A stretch of 64,000 nucleotides of DNA from the NCBI GenBank assembly GCA_036936605.1, contig JAUPFV010000004.1:141466973-141530972 (forward strand), written 5' to 3'. Within the stretch, counting starts at the first letter, position 1. Each line of letters opens with the position of its first letter. This document shows, in pieces, positions 34,738-46,079 of this stretch. A model generated the notes under the pieces. That model saw nothing but the letters and a program-made list of their open reading frames with translations. It did not search any database and was not told the origin of the DNA. The translations under genes were made by a program, and so were the position numbers. This DNA comes from Limnanthes douglasii subsp. nivea. Taxonomy: Eukaryota > Streptophyta > Magnoliopsida > Brassicales > Limnanthaceae.

Positions 34738-35080
34738 CTCTATTTATAGGGGAGAAACACACACTAAAATTTAAAAAATAAAATTAAAAACACCCTTAAA
34801 TTGGATATCAGAATCTCAAAATTGGATATCTGATTGCCCGAATCGGATATCTAATCGCAAAATCGGATATCCAAATCGCAAAATCGTATATCCGATTTGG
34901 CATGTCTGTAACAGCTAGTTTATTCAAACTAGCCGTTAACAATTCAGATATCTGAATTGTTGACATCAGCAGTAACGACTAGTTTAATTAACTAGTCATC
35001 ACTGAAATCAGATATCCAAATTTCCAATTCAGATATCCACTTTTAATAATAATAAAAGAAAAACCTATAAATAGGGTGAT
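34738..35080. promoter_or_regulatory. Palindromic bidirectional promoter region between the hAT and the + ORF
   Basis: Two TATA boxes point outwards: CCTATAAATAGAGG on - (about 34753-34740) and CCTATAAATAGGGTG on + (about 35065-35079). Both are followed by similar CT/CA-rich leaders (CACACACTCTCACTACTACT on -, CACACCATCTCTACACTCTA on +). Between them are eight GGATATC- or AGATATC-type sites, and the outer blocks pair as an imperfect inverted repeat (GGATATCAGAATC plus GGATATCTGATT on the left against the right arm read on -). The arms centre near 34949. Promoter activity is inference from this layout. Confidence 0.55.
34914..34997. repeat. Three consecutive perfect inverted repeats at the promoter centre
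   Basis: 34914-34933 has arms GCTAGTTT/AAACTAGC around ATTC. 34938-34961 is a perfect 24-bp palindrome with half-site AACAATTCAGAT. 34977-34997 has arms GACTAGTT/AACTAGTC around TAATT. The first and third are diverged inverted copies of each other, so the array is symmetrical about the central palindrome. It could be a protein-binding array, a cruciform, or a relic of inverted duplication. Confidence 0.85.
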
Positions 35081-35184
35081 CCTACCTACAATTTTCACAC
35101 CATCTCTACACTCTACTTCTCTACTATAAGCCTATAAATTTGTCTCTCAATTTTTTAAACATTAAAAAAACAGATTTATTCGTT

Positions 35185-36684
35185 ATGTTTTCAAGAAAAT
35201 CAAAACAGGTCTTGAGAGGTGGAGATGATTCGTCATCGTCTAGAAGAAGAATAGTTTCCAAAATAAGTTCTTTACATCAAGACGTAGAAGAATCCGGGAG
35301 TCAAACAATTGAACATCATGGCGAATTAGAGGTTCGTAATCATAACGCGTGTGCACCATGAGGTGTAGTCAGAGTCTACTCGGGTATGTATTTAAGGTAA
35401 GAAGAACTTATCCAAGTTGAAGGTATGTAAGATTTTTTCAAACTTCTTAAAACCTGGAAAGGTTTAGGTTGGTTATATCTTGATATGTTCAGTTGTGATT
35501 GGTATATCGAATTAGTACAACGGTTTTATGTCACTACACGTATAATACAGAATGATCATCAAGTTCAAGTTTAGTTGTAATTTTCTATAGATTTTTTGAA
35601 AGTGATTTTGAAGACGAATTTTTCCTACCATCTAAACAATTATATAGTGGTGAAAAATTATCGTTACTTTCTTTATCTCGTATGTCTTGGGGTGATGATT
35701 GGTATATGGTCTTCAATGAAACAGTGGAGCTTTTGAGTTATGTTCTACCCCAACTAGAAATTAACGGTAAACGTAAAGTTGTAAGAGGTAATTTGGATGG
35801 TATTGGGAAATTAACTTTGAAATTGGTTAATAATTGTTTTATTCATTATAGTAACAATTATTCACAACTTTCTTATATTCAAACATTTTTAACTGTTGTT
35901 ATTATAAGAAATAAGGGAAGAATTAATTTGGCTAGTTTGATGATTTGGCATATGAATTTCAAAGTTTGGGGGTTCAATTTACTTTATGGGATGATATTAA
36001 GTCATATGCTTGTTAAGAAAGGGGTTGATGTGAGTATTTACAATCCAATCAAGGTTACGGACAATTGTGTTATAGGTAAGCACTCTTTAAGATTGCAAGA
36101 GATATATTCTTGGGAGCGAGAGTTGATATCAAAATGGCGGGCATGGAGTCGTCATTTGCCCATATTGCATGATATATGGATCGCAAACAGTGTTACAAAA
36201 CCACCAAATCCACCTCCTGGATACCCTCAGCAAGAACTGTAGCCACCGACCGTTCCTAATTCTGGTGGTAGTTCTTCTCAACAATGACAACAACAAGGAC
36301 TTTCCGATCACGAATATGTTGAGTGGTCGAATGGTCAGCATATGCAGTATGCCGAGTGGTCGCATAATTAGCACGTAGAGTGGCATGGTATTCAGTCACA
36401 CTAGTAAAGTCAACAAGAGCAGTGGCGTGGTCAAAACGAGCACTGGTATGGTAAACTCGAGCAATGACAGGCTTAAAACGACGAGCGATATTTTCAATAC
36501 GAGAAGTGTCGTGTTCAATTCGAGCAGTGTCATGGTCCATACAAGTAGTGGTCTGGTCGATGAGAGGAATGGAATGATCGATTTGCAGCCTCTCAAGCGG
36601 AACAATCCGAATACATGCGACAAATAATGGAGAACATGCATTTGCAAGGTCCACCACCTTCCACAACGAAGATGAAGCTCCTTA
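35185..36684 (+). pseudogene. Decayed plant-transposon ORF resembling Transposase_32
   Basis: A likely start ATG is at 35185 (FSRKSKQVLRGGDD), about 115 nt after the + TATA box. In broken frames it continues as WKGLGWLYLDMFSCDWYIEL, VQRFYVTTRI, then the intact stretch 35682-36242: SWGDDWYMVFNETVELLSY, INLASLMIWHM and LLYGMILSHMLVKKGVDVS. That recalls the plant 'putative plant transposon protein' domain, in which a W-rich segment and an LVREFY-type block precede a segment ending in LIT-x-LC-x2-GV. The tail (36250-36680) is rich in Gln, Trp and His from degenerate GAGCAGTGG-type repeats. It diverges from the hAT remnant. Function unknown; assignment is tentative. Confidence 0.4.
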
Positions 36685-36718
36685 GTTTTTTTTACATTTG
36701 ATTGTATTTAACATTTTA

Positions 36719-36795
36719 ATTGTAATGTTTTTCTTCTTTATTTGATTACACAACTATTGTAATGTTTTTCTTTTTTATTTGATTAAACAACTATG
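36719..36795. repeat. Two-copy tandem repeat of about 37 bp
   Basis: TTGTAATGTTTTTCTTCTTT followed by ATTTGATTACACAACTAT is repeated immediately with two or three changes. It follows the presumed end of the + ORF and may be part of its 3' region. Confidence 0.8.
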
Positions 36796-37199
36796 TTATT
36801 TGTTTGGTTTTTATTATTAATGAATTGTTTGTTTTGCTTATATTTTTATTAAATGTTAATTAAATCTCATTCAATTTTTATTTTGTTATGCACAACTAAT
36901 ATATATGTATGCATATACTTATACAATTTTAAAAGCTTTAAATTAATGGTTAAAATATCTGATAATTCGAAAATCCAATAAGTTATTTAAAACATCTAAA
37001 CATATACACTTCAAACTTGAAAGATCTAAAGAACTAAAAGATGTAAAGAACTAAAATAGAACTATATAATATTTGAAAGATCTAAAAATTCCAACAAGTA
37101 TTAGATATTATAAGTTTATACTAGTTATATTATATTATAAGTTATTCAAACGACTAATATTAAATATTAATATCTAGTTATTTATATATTAGTCAAATG

Positions 37200-37272
<73 letters not shown>

Positions 37273-37929
37273 TAATATTAAAATTAAAATTTTATATATA
37301 AAATAATTTAAAAATATATTGTTTAAAAATCTAAAAACAAATTACATATCTAATAGTTAGATATAATAAATAGTTTTTTTGAAATATTAAATAAATTATT
37401 TATAATATTTTAACAATATTACAAACAATATCAAAATAATAGTACAAGTATATTTACAATATACATATCGTAATTATTGAAATTCGATTTAATTAATGCA
37501 TACAAATTATTTTTTAATAATCGTATAGAAAATATTTTAAAATATAATGTTTAAAGATCAAAATACAATTAGATGTTTAATAGGTAGGTATTGTAAATAA
37601 ATTTTTAGAATATTAAATAAATTATCTATAATATCTAAATATAATTAAAAAACATCCGATAAATATCCTAAATATTTTGTTTATATTATACATATCTTCA
37701 TTTAATTAGGGCATACAAATTAGTTTAACTAATCGTACAATTTTTTGGATAAACGGTGACTTAAATGTACCATTTGGTAGGTATCCTGTGTGAGATATGA
37801 CGTATATCCTGCAACACGCTAGTCCCGCTATCTTGTTTGTACGCCTAAGCAGTTGCACGCATAGCCCACACGTGCCAGACATATACACGCTTAAAACTGT
37901 AAAATAGGCCACATGCAACAAGTCAGACA
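36796..37929. other. Very AT-rich DNA with a TA microsatellite
   Basis: No gene recognised. It contains (TA)n at 37208-37269 (about 31 units). On either side, AAATATTTTAAAATATA-like phrases recur loosely (near 37300-37330 and 37525-37560), suggesting old local duplication. Confidence 0.6.
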
Positions 37930-38170
37930 CGCACACGCTTAGATCGTACTAATGGACCGTCCTGTTTGCCACCACTACCTAAAGTAACCGCTCAGCAACC
38001 CTCCATCAACTTTCTAGAACCCTATCACCTAAATAACGTCTGACCTAGACAAGCAAGCAGCGGCACTCGAACCAAAAACCTCACACACAAAGCAATAATG
38101 ACTAGCATTTCACAAGTTCAAACCTAAAGCAATACCAATACTCCAACCTTTGAGCATTGTAAGCCCAAAT
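37930..38170 (-). mobile_element. Possible tRNA-derived SINE fragment
   Basis: On - the sequence TTTGTGTGTGAGGTTTTTGG leads into GGTTCGAGTGCC (about 38075-38064), close to the pol III B box GGTTCGANNCC. Upstream, GAAATGCTAGTCATTATTGC could be a decayed A-box region. The stretch is less AT-rich than its surroundings. No target duplication or tail was found, so the call is weak. Confidence 0.3.
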
Positions 38171-38369
38171 TAATAGGTACATTTTAGTTTTTTTACTTTA
38201 TTTTTTATATTTAGGATTTATATAGGTTTTAAAATTTTGGTTGTGATTTCAAATCGAATTTAATTGTTTTGAATAAATTTAGAGTATAAAATTTAATGTT
38301 TTTATGGAGATGTGTTTTTTACCAAAACCAAACGAAGAACATTTTGTTTCTGTACAATCCAGGAGAAAA

Positions 38370-38530
38370 TGTGGTCTTCCACGCCAGACATCTGATGCGG
38401 GACTATTACATACGCCAATAGTTTGACATGTAGATAACCTTTCGCGCCAAACGGTCTAGCACAGAGGCAAGTATATACGCCAAACATTTAGCAGGCAAAT
38501 AGTTCTCCACGCCAGACGAATGACACCTAG
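38370..38530. repeat. CGCCA-rich degenerate repeat
   Basis: CACGCCAGAC, ACGCCAATAG, CGCGCCAAACGG, ACGCCAAAC and CACGCCAGAC recur about every 28-36 bp, with intervening ACATGTAGATA- or AGGCAAATAG-like spacers. The CG density is unusual for this AT-rich part. Confidence 0.55.
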
Positions 38531-41500
38531 GGTTATATGCCTATTAGACGTTTAGCGTGGGGAATTTTTAAGATTTGATTTTTATCTCGCCTGATACGTT
38601 TTCTTTATTTGGTTACTTTGGTCATGTTTGTCCAGATTTTTTTAAAAACAACGTTTTTTAAGAGCTAATATTTTCAAGTAGTTAATATTAAAGTATGAAA
38701 ATGCTTGGTATGCACTTACTATTAGAAATGGAATATCATACATGTTTTGTATGCATTTACCAATTAGAAATGATTAGTTGTTTAATATATCAAATTATCA
38801 AACTGATTGGTATGCAGTTAGACTCTTTGCGACTTGGTATACAATTAGTACTAGAGATGGAATATAATGATTAGTTGTTTAATACATGAATAACACACAT
38901 GTTTGGTATGTAGTTAGACTATTTATGGTTTGTTATTTCTTACTTAAAACTATTGTTGGTTTCCTAAATTAGTGGGTTTTGTGGTGCCTATAGGCTTTTT
39001 GATTCCTAGGTTTATAAGACTTAAAAAACTTAATTTGGTAATTTCAAGGTGGAAACTAAAATTAGATTATAAAGTGTAGATGGTAAAAAATTTACCCTAC
39101 CGTATTGAGTAACTCATTAGGATTTCAGTTGGTAAAGTATCGTAAACCCAGCTTTATCGTATTATAAGACATCTCCAGGCGGAGATACGCTAAATCGCAT
39201 TATCTCTACCTCTCGAGGAGCTTCATGGTGATTATGAGAGCCTCGTTAAATTATATATGCATCTTCAAACTATTGGGATGAAGTTTTATTAGACATTTTG
39301 TGAAATGTTTTTTCATTCGGATTCTCTTTGTTTTTTTGTAAACATTGTATGAATGTCTTACATTACTATTTTTCTAATATTTGTTAATTTTTATTTGTAT
39401 TTTACTTGGTTTTATTATAAATATTATACAAATGTATTAAGTTATTGTTTTTATAAAAGTTGCTGTTTTTTATTCAGAATTTTGTTATTTTTGTTGTAAA
39501 CATTACTTCATCTTCTGAATCAATTACTTTTGTGATATTTATTATTTTTGTTTCCCCTTAGATTGTCTCAACGCATATATGTTTGATGTTTTTGTAACAC
39601 TTATTTTTTTGTTGGAAAGTTTATCCATAATAAATGAGACATGTGTCTCAACATAATTGGATTCATTACATTTATCTCATAGGTTTTACATCTATAAATT
39701 TAACTTAAATGAGAGTAATTATCCATCAATTTAAATCTCAAACTAAAGAACTCTTAATGTGACTTGAACCAAATTAAAAATGGTTAATTGAGGAGAGAGG
39801 TTTTCGCGGTTGAGATCTCAATGAAAACATGTATGTACGAGGTTAATTTTAATGTTTTTATTTGAAAAATGTATCAATTCTATATTGTTGGTCGTGTTCA
39901 CCACTCATGGTTTCACGTATAGAAAATAGAATTGAAAAAAAAAGATGGATTGAGTTAGAGGCTAATGCGTATGAACAAATTCTTGAAGATGAAGACTCTG
40001 ATGAGTCGACTTGGATTTGAGTTTAGGGTTAGTGCATTCAATATTTATGTAATTTTTTAATTAACATTTCTAGTTTTAGTAGTTTGTGTTAAAAACTTTT
40101 ATTTAAGTATTATTCTCAACATAAATAGAATATCAATTTTAGACACTAGTAGTTCCAAACTTAAATGAAAAATGCATAAAAAAATGTGTCCAATTTATAA
40201 TATCGCGCCAAATAAAACTCCCTCAAATACAATATCTAGTCAACTGCGAGTTTCCCGCAAATTACAATTTTTACCGTGTAAAGGTTCCTAACAACTTAGA
40301 TTTCGCTATGAATAGCTTTAAAATATAAAATATTTCTTCATCTACTAAATATCATAAATAGTAACTTTTTTAATTTGTACGATATGGAACTTACTATTAG
40401 AGAAGATCACCACTTGTCTGTTAAGAAGAAACGGCATGTACATAACATTCACTGATTTTTTAATGAAATATTAAGTACATTGTACTACAAGTATAGGTGT
40501 CAAAGAGCTCCCTATGAGCCTCCACATGGTCATGAATAAGTCTCTATCATGTATAACTATTCAAATTTGGTTTCAACTATTCAGATTTCTAACCTCCCAT
40601 AAGATGAGAGAGAAGTGATAAATGTAAAATTTGTTCCGCATTTCGGAAACAATATATGTTTGAATATTTTGAATGATCACCTTCTCGAACAATGTATCGA
40701 ACAATTTGAGTTCCTAGAAGTATAAATGCAAGGATATAACTATCATAGAGATTAATGTATTCTTATTTCTTAAGTTTTTGTTTAATGTATTTTTTTATCT
40801 ATGTATTTGCTTATGAAGCTTTTCAGTTTATGAAATATTTATAATATATATTCTATGTATTTGCTTCTCATGTTTTATACTTTATGATGTTTTTCAGTAA
40901 TTTATAATACTTTTTAGTTTATGATATTTTTTACTTTATATTCTATGTGTTCGAAGAGTTCATAAACCTACGTTCCAAAATATAATTTAAGTTGATCAAT
41001 TTTTAAGTACGTTGATTTAATCGTTTATAAGAATGAGTGTTTATAAATTTATGTTAAAAAAAATTACCTATTTCCACCAATGGGTGGCAGAAATAAGGTG
41101 AATTTCACCAACGGATGGCGACAATAGGTTGACCATTTTACCAAGTCTCTATTTTTTCTAGTCATCTGCGTTGGGGGAAATTTACTATATTTTGTCTTTT
41201 TTTTTTGGAATGGACATCAAGGTTTTCATTCACAATCGGGTGTTTCAACCTAGGCGTTAATCGTTAACGGAAAGAACATTTCATGCGCAAACGGTAGACA
41301 TCAATAGACAAAAAATATTTTTGTGTTTCAAGTTTAATTATTTTTTGTAAAAGTTATCCATAATAAATGGGAGGCATGACGTATGTTCTATGCTCTCAAA
41401 TAGGTTCATAAAAGTTCATTCTAAAATTAAATAAAATTTATGAGTTAAAAATACAAAACAAGCATGATTAACAAAAAAAATGTAATTGTTGTGGAAAATT

Positions 41501-41779
41501 GATAAAAGTTGCTAATGACCAAACATTATAGGTATATTGTTAAGTCCACTATTAATGGCTCGCAATCTTCGGTTTATGTTTCTAATGGTGTTTATGTCTG
41601 ATGTTGTAGTAGTAAAAAATAATTAATGCTCTCAAACAATACACGACCAAGGTTATCATCTTCTCTAGTAGTAGTGAACCTTGAACTATATCAACCTATA
41701 AAAGTAAAATAAAAAGAAACAAAATACATTATATAGAACAAGTATATAATTTTAATAACTAAAAGCATTTAATATAAAA
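38531..41779. other. AT-rich DNA with unassigned coding-like scraps
   Basis: No family recognised. 39940-40019 on + reads WIELEANAYEQILEDEDSDE and stops soon after, an acidic C-terminus-like scrap. 39170-39290 on + gives LPLEELHGDYESLVKLYMHL. 40440-40740 has broken frames with YEPPHGHE and VKFVPHFGNNICLNILNDH. GGTATGCA-type phrases recur at 38705-38915. 41070-41165 has GGGTGGCAGAAAT and GGATGGCGACAAT, which may belong to the left end of the MULE. Confidence 0.35.
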
Positions 41780-42370
41780 TTTAATTACGTACATGAACAA
41801 AATGATTTTCGTTCATGAAAATGAATACGAGCTCTATTAGAAGATCGTTCGTTGGCACATCTTAAACAGGTAAATAAGTTGTACAACCACGTCGCAACTT
41901 GGTAACAATATCCAATTTTCTAACAATACGTTTTCTTTCCAATATTTCAACCGACGTAGTTCTTTTTCGACCTCAAGATCTTCTTTAGATTAGGCGGTAC
42001 TAAAATAAAACTCTTTATGAGTTTCTAGTTTGTGTACCAACGGTTATCTAATGAGTTATCATCCACATTCGATGCTAAACAAACCATGAACGATGTCTTT
42101 AAACCTACAAAATTTGTTTAATGTTGGTAATTTTGTTTATAAAAAGATACATAAATTTTGGGTTGTCTGATGCATAACTCATGTTCGGTATGTTAGGTAT
42201 TGTTTTACGAATATTAGGTAACTTCGTTGGGGTTCGTTCACCGATAATAGTTGGTTTTGATTTAATATTATTCAGCGCAATCAGACTTACTTGACCTTTA
42301 GATGCAACTCGTGCTTGTTTTATTGTCGGGGGTTTTATGTCGGATTAGTACGGACTTATCTAATAGTCAT
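41780..42370 (-). pseudogene. OTU-like protease remnant of the MULE
   Basis: Downstream of the MULE transposase in its own orientation. Broken frames give DEDNSLDNRWYT (about 42070-42035), KELRRLKYWKENVLLENW (about 41965-41910) and FIFMNENHFVHV (about 41830-41795). The last has the NHF-hydrophobic block that carries the catalytic His in OTU cysteine proteases. The Cys region (CGFR-like) appears only as a trace near 42110. Plant MULE proteins with an OTU domain are known; this one is dead. Confidence 0.5.
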
Positions 42371-42479
42371 TGTAGCGGTGCTACCAAAAATATCAACCAG
42401 TATTCCAAAATTAGCGAGTAGTGATCCCATCTTTAGAGTTTCCACACTATCTCCATGAGATTAACCACTCTTATTCATC

Positions 42480-44340
42480 GTATTTGTGCATATAATTATC
42501 TATTTTGATAGACAAATCAAGACCAGTTGTATTGCCTTTAACACGACCACGATCGCGACCAAGAGTGCGACTGCATATTTTCACATTTTCAAAAGATTCG
42601 AAAACAAGAAAAGTATAAAGATCCAAATTTCATGTAATTTTTTTAATCCAATGATTTTCTTTATAAACATCAAACTCTCCTAGTTTTATATTTCAAATTG
42701 AAATGTTAGCTTTGACCTTTTCTTCCCTGGTTAGTTTAATTCGAGGGAACATTTTTAGTATTCTCCAATGCTCGTCCGCAATTCTAGGAACATATCTATC
42801 TATTTTTTTGGATGGGCTCTAGTTTGTGAGTACATAGTAATCTGTGTGTCGTTCGAATGATACGATCGCATACAAATTTTTCACCTCCGGTCTTTTCAAC
42901 ATAATTAATGGATATTACCGTCAAAGCATTTGGTGATATGTACCCCCGTATTAATTTAAAAGGTTTAAATCTTTGAATTTATTAATAAGACACTTATTAA
43001 ACTCCATATATTCTTCTGTGGTTGAATGCTGTATTGCAACCAAACCATGAACCTTTTTCTAAACAAAATTCAAAATTCAATTGGCTTGTCCCAATATATT
43101 TCTTCAAAGTAGCATGCGAACTTTCCATTCTATTAGACGTCCTATCGTCAAAATATATGATCTTGTAAATGTATGCATGAACAACCTTCTTTTATGTTGT
43201 GTATCTGCGAGTCTAGAACTTAGTTGACCGTCGGCTTGGGTTTTGAACATCCTCTGCATTTTATTTAACATCTCCCTCATTTGGTCAACAGTAGAGATTC
43301 GTGACGTCATTTCCAAAACATTGTTAGAATCTTTCCCATCTTAAAAAATTGTTTTCATGTATACATTCATGTTGATATGTCAATCGTATTACATGTGACT
43401 CGCGATGAGATACAGTTTTTTATGTTATTTAACAAAACAAGTACATGATCTGTGATTATAACTTAAGGAAACTCAAAATATTCCTATTCCATAACCGTTT
43501 TATAAACATCCAAAGCCCATTCATAGGTTGTTTTTCTTGTTGTTAACAATGAATGTAAATCTAATGCAAAACATATTGTTACTTAATGTAACCCAAACTA
43601 CTTCAAACAACAGGATCCCATAAATAATCGTCTTGTAAGTGTTATCCATGATTAGCAACTGGGGAGAAATCCCTAGTAAATCAATGTTAAACGGGGGGTA
43701 TAAAAAAATCGGTTATAACATCGGATTTTTCATTGGCCGTCTCATATAATTGAATGTATTTTTTATTCATATTTTTTCTAACAAGCATTGCATTTCCGAA
43801 TGACCACCCTTTTCAAACAACCTTTTTCTTTTACGGTTATTGTGTATGTGAAAGATATTGGACGCATTCTTTTTATTGACCTTATTTAATGCACCAAATA
43901 TTTGACGCGAAGTTGTTCTGTTTACCGTCAAAACTTTGACAATATTTTTTACTTTGGTTTTAAATTTTCAAATTTCTTATATCCTTGTAAATACACAATC
44001 GGATCTTGGTTGTGTTTTTCAGAGTTCACACTTTAGTCCCACTTATCATCATCTTTTAACCAGATTAACAACCAAATAAAAAAGATAATTGATATTTTTG
44101 CTACCGCAAGACTTCGTTTTACGATCACATTCTATACCCTTAGCCTATAGATATCATATCTCTCGCATACACAAACTACTTTAGGTGTTCTTCATTTTTT
44201 TTCCATTTTCTCGTGATCCTATTACAAGCAAACCTACGTGTCTTGCCAAGAGTTTTGACCCACTTGGTCATCGAGTCAAAACTATACTCATTGTAAGTAA
44301 TAAAATTGTGAGCATAGTCTACAATATGTGGTATTTTGCT
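42480..44340 (-). pseudogene. MULE (Mutator-like) transposase remnant, FAR1-like type
   Basis: N-terminal DNA-binding part: KWVKTLGKTRRFA (about 44265) and HNHDQDPI-like frames near 44020. LMIMDNTYKTIIYGILLFEV (about 43650) is the first catalytic Asp block (D-x-TYKT). The open piece 43316-43104 covers the middle, and another frame there reads NRMESSHATLKKYIGTSQ (about 43130-43075), the NR-x-ES-H-x2-LK block near the catalytic Glu. It continues to LEKVHGLVAIQHSTTEEYME and, at 42570-42530, GRDRGRVKGNTTG, a basic C-terminal linker. This is the order of FAR1/MULE transposases. Terminal inverted repeats were not identified. Confidence 0.65.
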
Positions 44341-44619
44341 TTGAATAACCTTCTATAATGCATATAAAACAACCGAATCAATCAAACCCAAAAATCGAAT
44401 TTAAAATACCATTTTGCCATTACCATAGCGGTATTTTTAAACATTCCACCACGACGTTGGCGGAAATGAAAAATATTTCTTCCGTAGATAGCGCCAAAGT
44501 GGAGTCCTTCGTATACCCTTGGCGAATGTATCATCTTTTCGCCAGGACGTTGACGAAAAACACTACATAAACATCATCGACGAGCAAAAAAACACTATAG
44601 ATTTTTTTTTAAACGAGTT

Positions 44620-44650
<31 letters not shown>

Positions 44651-45224
44651 ATAAGAGAATTATGCATATCTCTTCCTGTGCTTTGGTAAAGAACAACTTT
44701 TTCTCTTATCCAACCATGGTTTTTAATCTTTAAAACTGGAAAAGAAAGTGTTTTTCATCTGATTTTTATCAATACCTTTTAGAAAATAAATTTTAGGTTT
44801 TATTTGATTTTATGTGAAGTGATTGTATTAAATAAATAGTAATAGGGAACATAGGACGTAAATAAATCAATAAACTTAATATTTTAAAAATATTTTAATT
44901 AGTAACAATTTTGTAAATATTAAAAAATTTAAAAATACAATTTTACCAAATAAATAATGTGAACCTTTTTTTTTTCCTAATGTCATGTTTTTCTTCCATA
45001 GTTCATGATATGGGTCATAGATCATCTAAGATTTTTTATTTAGTAAAAGAAAAGTATTTATAAATTCAGAAAATACCAAACTATCGAGATACTTTTTAAG
45101 TAACCAAACATAAAAAATAATTATGTTAATATATTCTAATTACTTGGAAAATAAGTATGCAAAAAGAATTAATCCAGGAACAGGACAAAATCTTACATAG
45201 TCCTCAATTTGGCTTAAGGACCAG
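44341..45224. other. Possible MULE right flank and AT-rich DNA
   Basis: 44420-44580 is GC-richer and carries GACGTTGGCGGAAAT, TAGCGCCAAAG, CTTGGCGAATG and CGCCAGGACGTTGACG, a set of related GCG/CGCC blocks that may be element-end repeats. 44626-44651 is a short TA microsatellite. The rest is AT-rich with no gene seen. Confidence 0.4.
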
Positions 45225-45227
45225 CTG

Positions 45228-45236
<9 letters not shown>

Positions 45237-45291
<55 letters not shown>

Positions 45292-45508
45292 CTTTTTCGG
45301 AGGGAACCCGCAGCCGCTATTCAGAGTGCAATGAGTGCGCACAGGGTAAACCTTCAGTCTGATGCGATAGCCTGCAAACCAACGCCAGAAGGTAAACCAT
45401 ACAATGTGACACGCTCAGTCGAGAAAGCGTATGTAGAAAGACTCGAACTCGTGACCTTTTGGTTATAAGAATGACATACTCAACCAACTCGGCTACCCCT
45501 TAGGGGCT
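45237..45508 (-). mobile_element. tRNA-derived SINE (Au-like) with 12-bp target duplications and a TA-rich tail
   Basis: On - the 5' head has a pol III A box TAGCCGAGTTGG (45495-45484) and a B box GAGTTCGAGTC (45450-45440). The body has GGTTTACC, GGTTTGCAGGCTATCGC, AGGTTTACCC and AGCGGCTGCGGGTTCCC, which I recognise as the 3' part of the plant Au SINE family. It ends in (TA)n (45237-45288). CTGATATTATAT flanks it on both sides (45225-45236 and 45509-45520), as expected for LINE-driven insertion. Confidence 0.85.
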
Positions 45509-45539
45509 CTGATATTATATCTTGTTTGGTGTATGGTTT

Positions 45540-45610
45540 GGTCCCTGGACCATCGATCCGGATCTGCATAGTGGTATAATACTCGTCTACCACTGGGCCA
45601 CTTGCCTTAT
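45540..45610 (-). mobile_element. Second tRNA-like head, truncated
   Basis: On - AAGGCAAGTGGCCCAGTGGT fits the pol III A box (TRGCNNAGYGG) and is followed by a decayed GATCCGGATCGATGG where a B box would stand. It lies about 30 bp beyond the SINE's outer target duplication. It may be another SINE head or a tRNA relic. Confidence 0.35.
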
Positions 45611-46079
45611 CAATTAGTCTATATCGAATTTAATAATATTTGGTGGTTCTGTTAAAATCAATCAAATGATTCATGAAACCGTCTGGAAAACCTAACATGA
45701 CAAATTATCGGATTATTTACTAAGTTTATATAATTAAAGTTATATCAAATTAAAAATAAAATAAAATATTAAAAAATTGAGGTATTTTTGGATTAATAAA
45801 TGGTTTATGATCTCGACATAAATATTACAAAATGGGATGAAAGAATGAGAAATGAAAGGTTCAGAAAGCATTCCGAAAAATGCTACGCTTTTTTTTAAGA
45901 CTTTTGTCATTCGTTCGAATCGAGGTAGATCAGATCTCACTGCCAATTGTAGATTCTCACATCTTATCTTAATCCTACAGATTTGTAGATTGAAGACTTC
46001 CTTCGCTAGAGCTACGACAAGAATCGCCGAAAAATTAAGTTTCATCAAATTGAATGATGGATCGAAATCAAAACTAACA
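45611..46079. other. Sequence between the SINE and the Copia LTR
   Basis: Frames open in both directions at 45740-46103, but they mirror each other. On - the part from 46087 could be the leader that follows the Copia LTR (a weak TGGCAGTGAGATC near 45948 stands where a primer site might be). Not resolved. Confidence 0.3.

Noticed and set aside
36256..36666. Long open frames on several strands near 36.4 kb
   Set aside because: Short repeated units without stops keep several frames open at once; only the + reading continues a recognisable protein.
41049..44600. MULE terminal inverted repeats
   Set aside because: Related GGCG/CGCC blocks occur at both ends, but no long inverted match or 9-bp duplication could be aligned by eye.
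45440..45495. A tRNA gene on the - strand
   Set aside because: A and B boxes are present, but the body continues as a SINE with target duplications and there is no tRNA cloverleaf or acceptor pairing.
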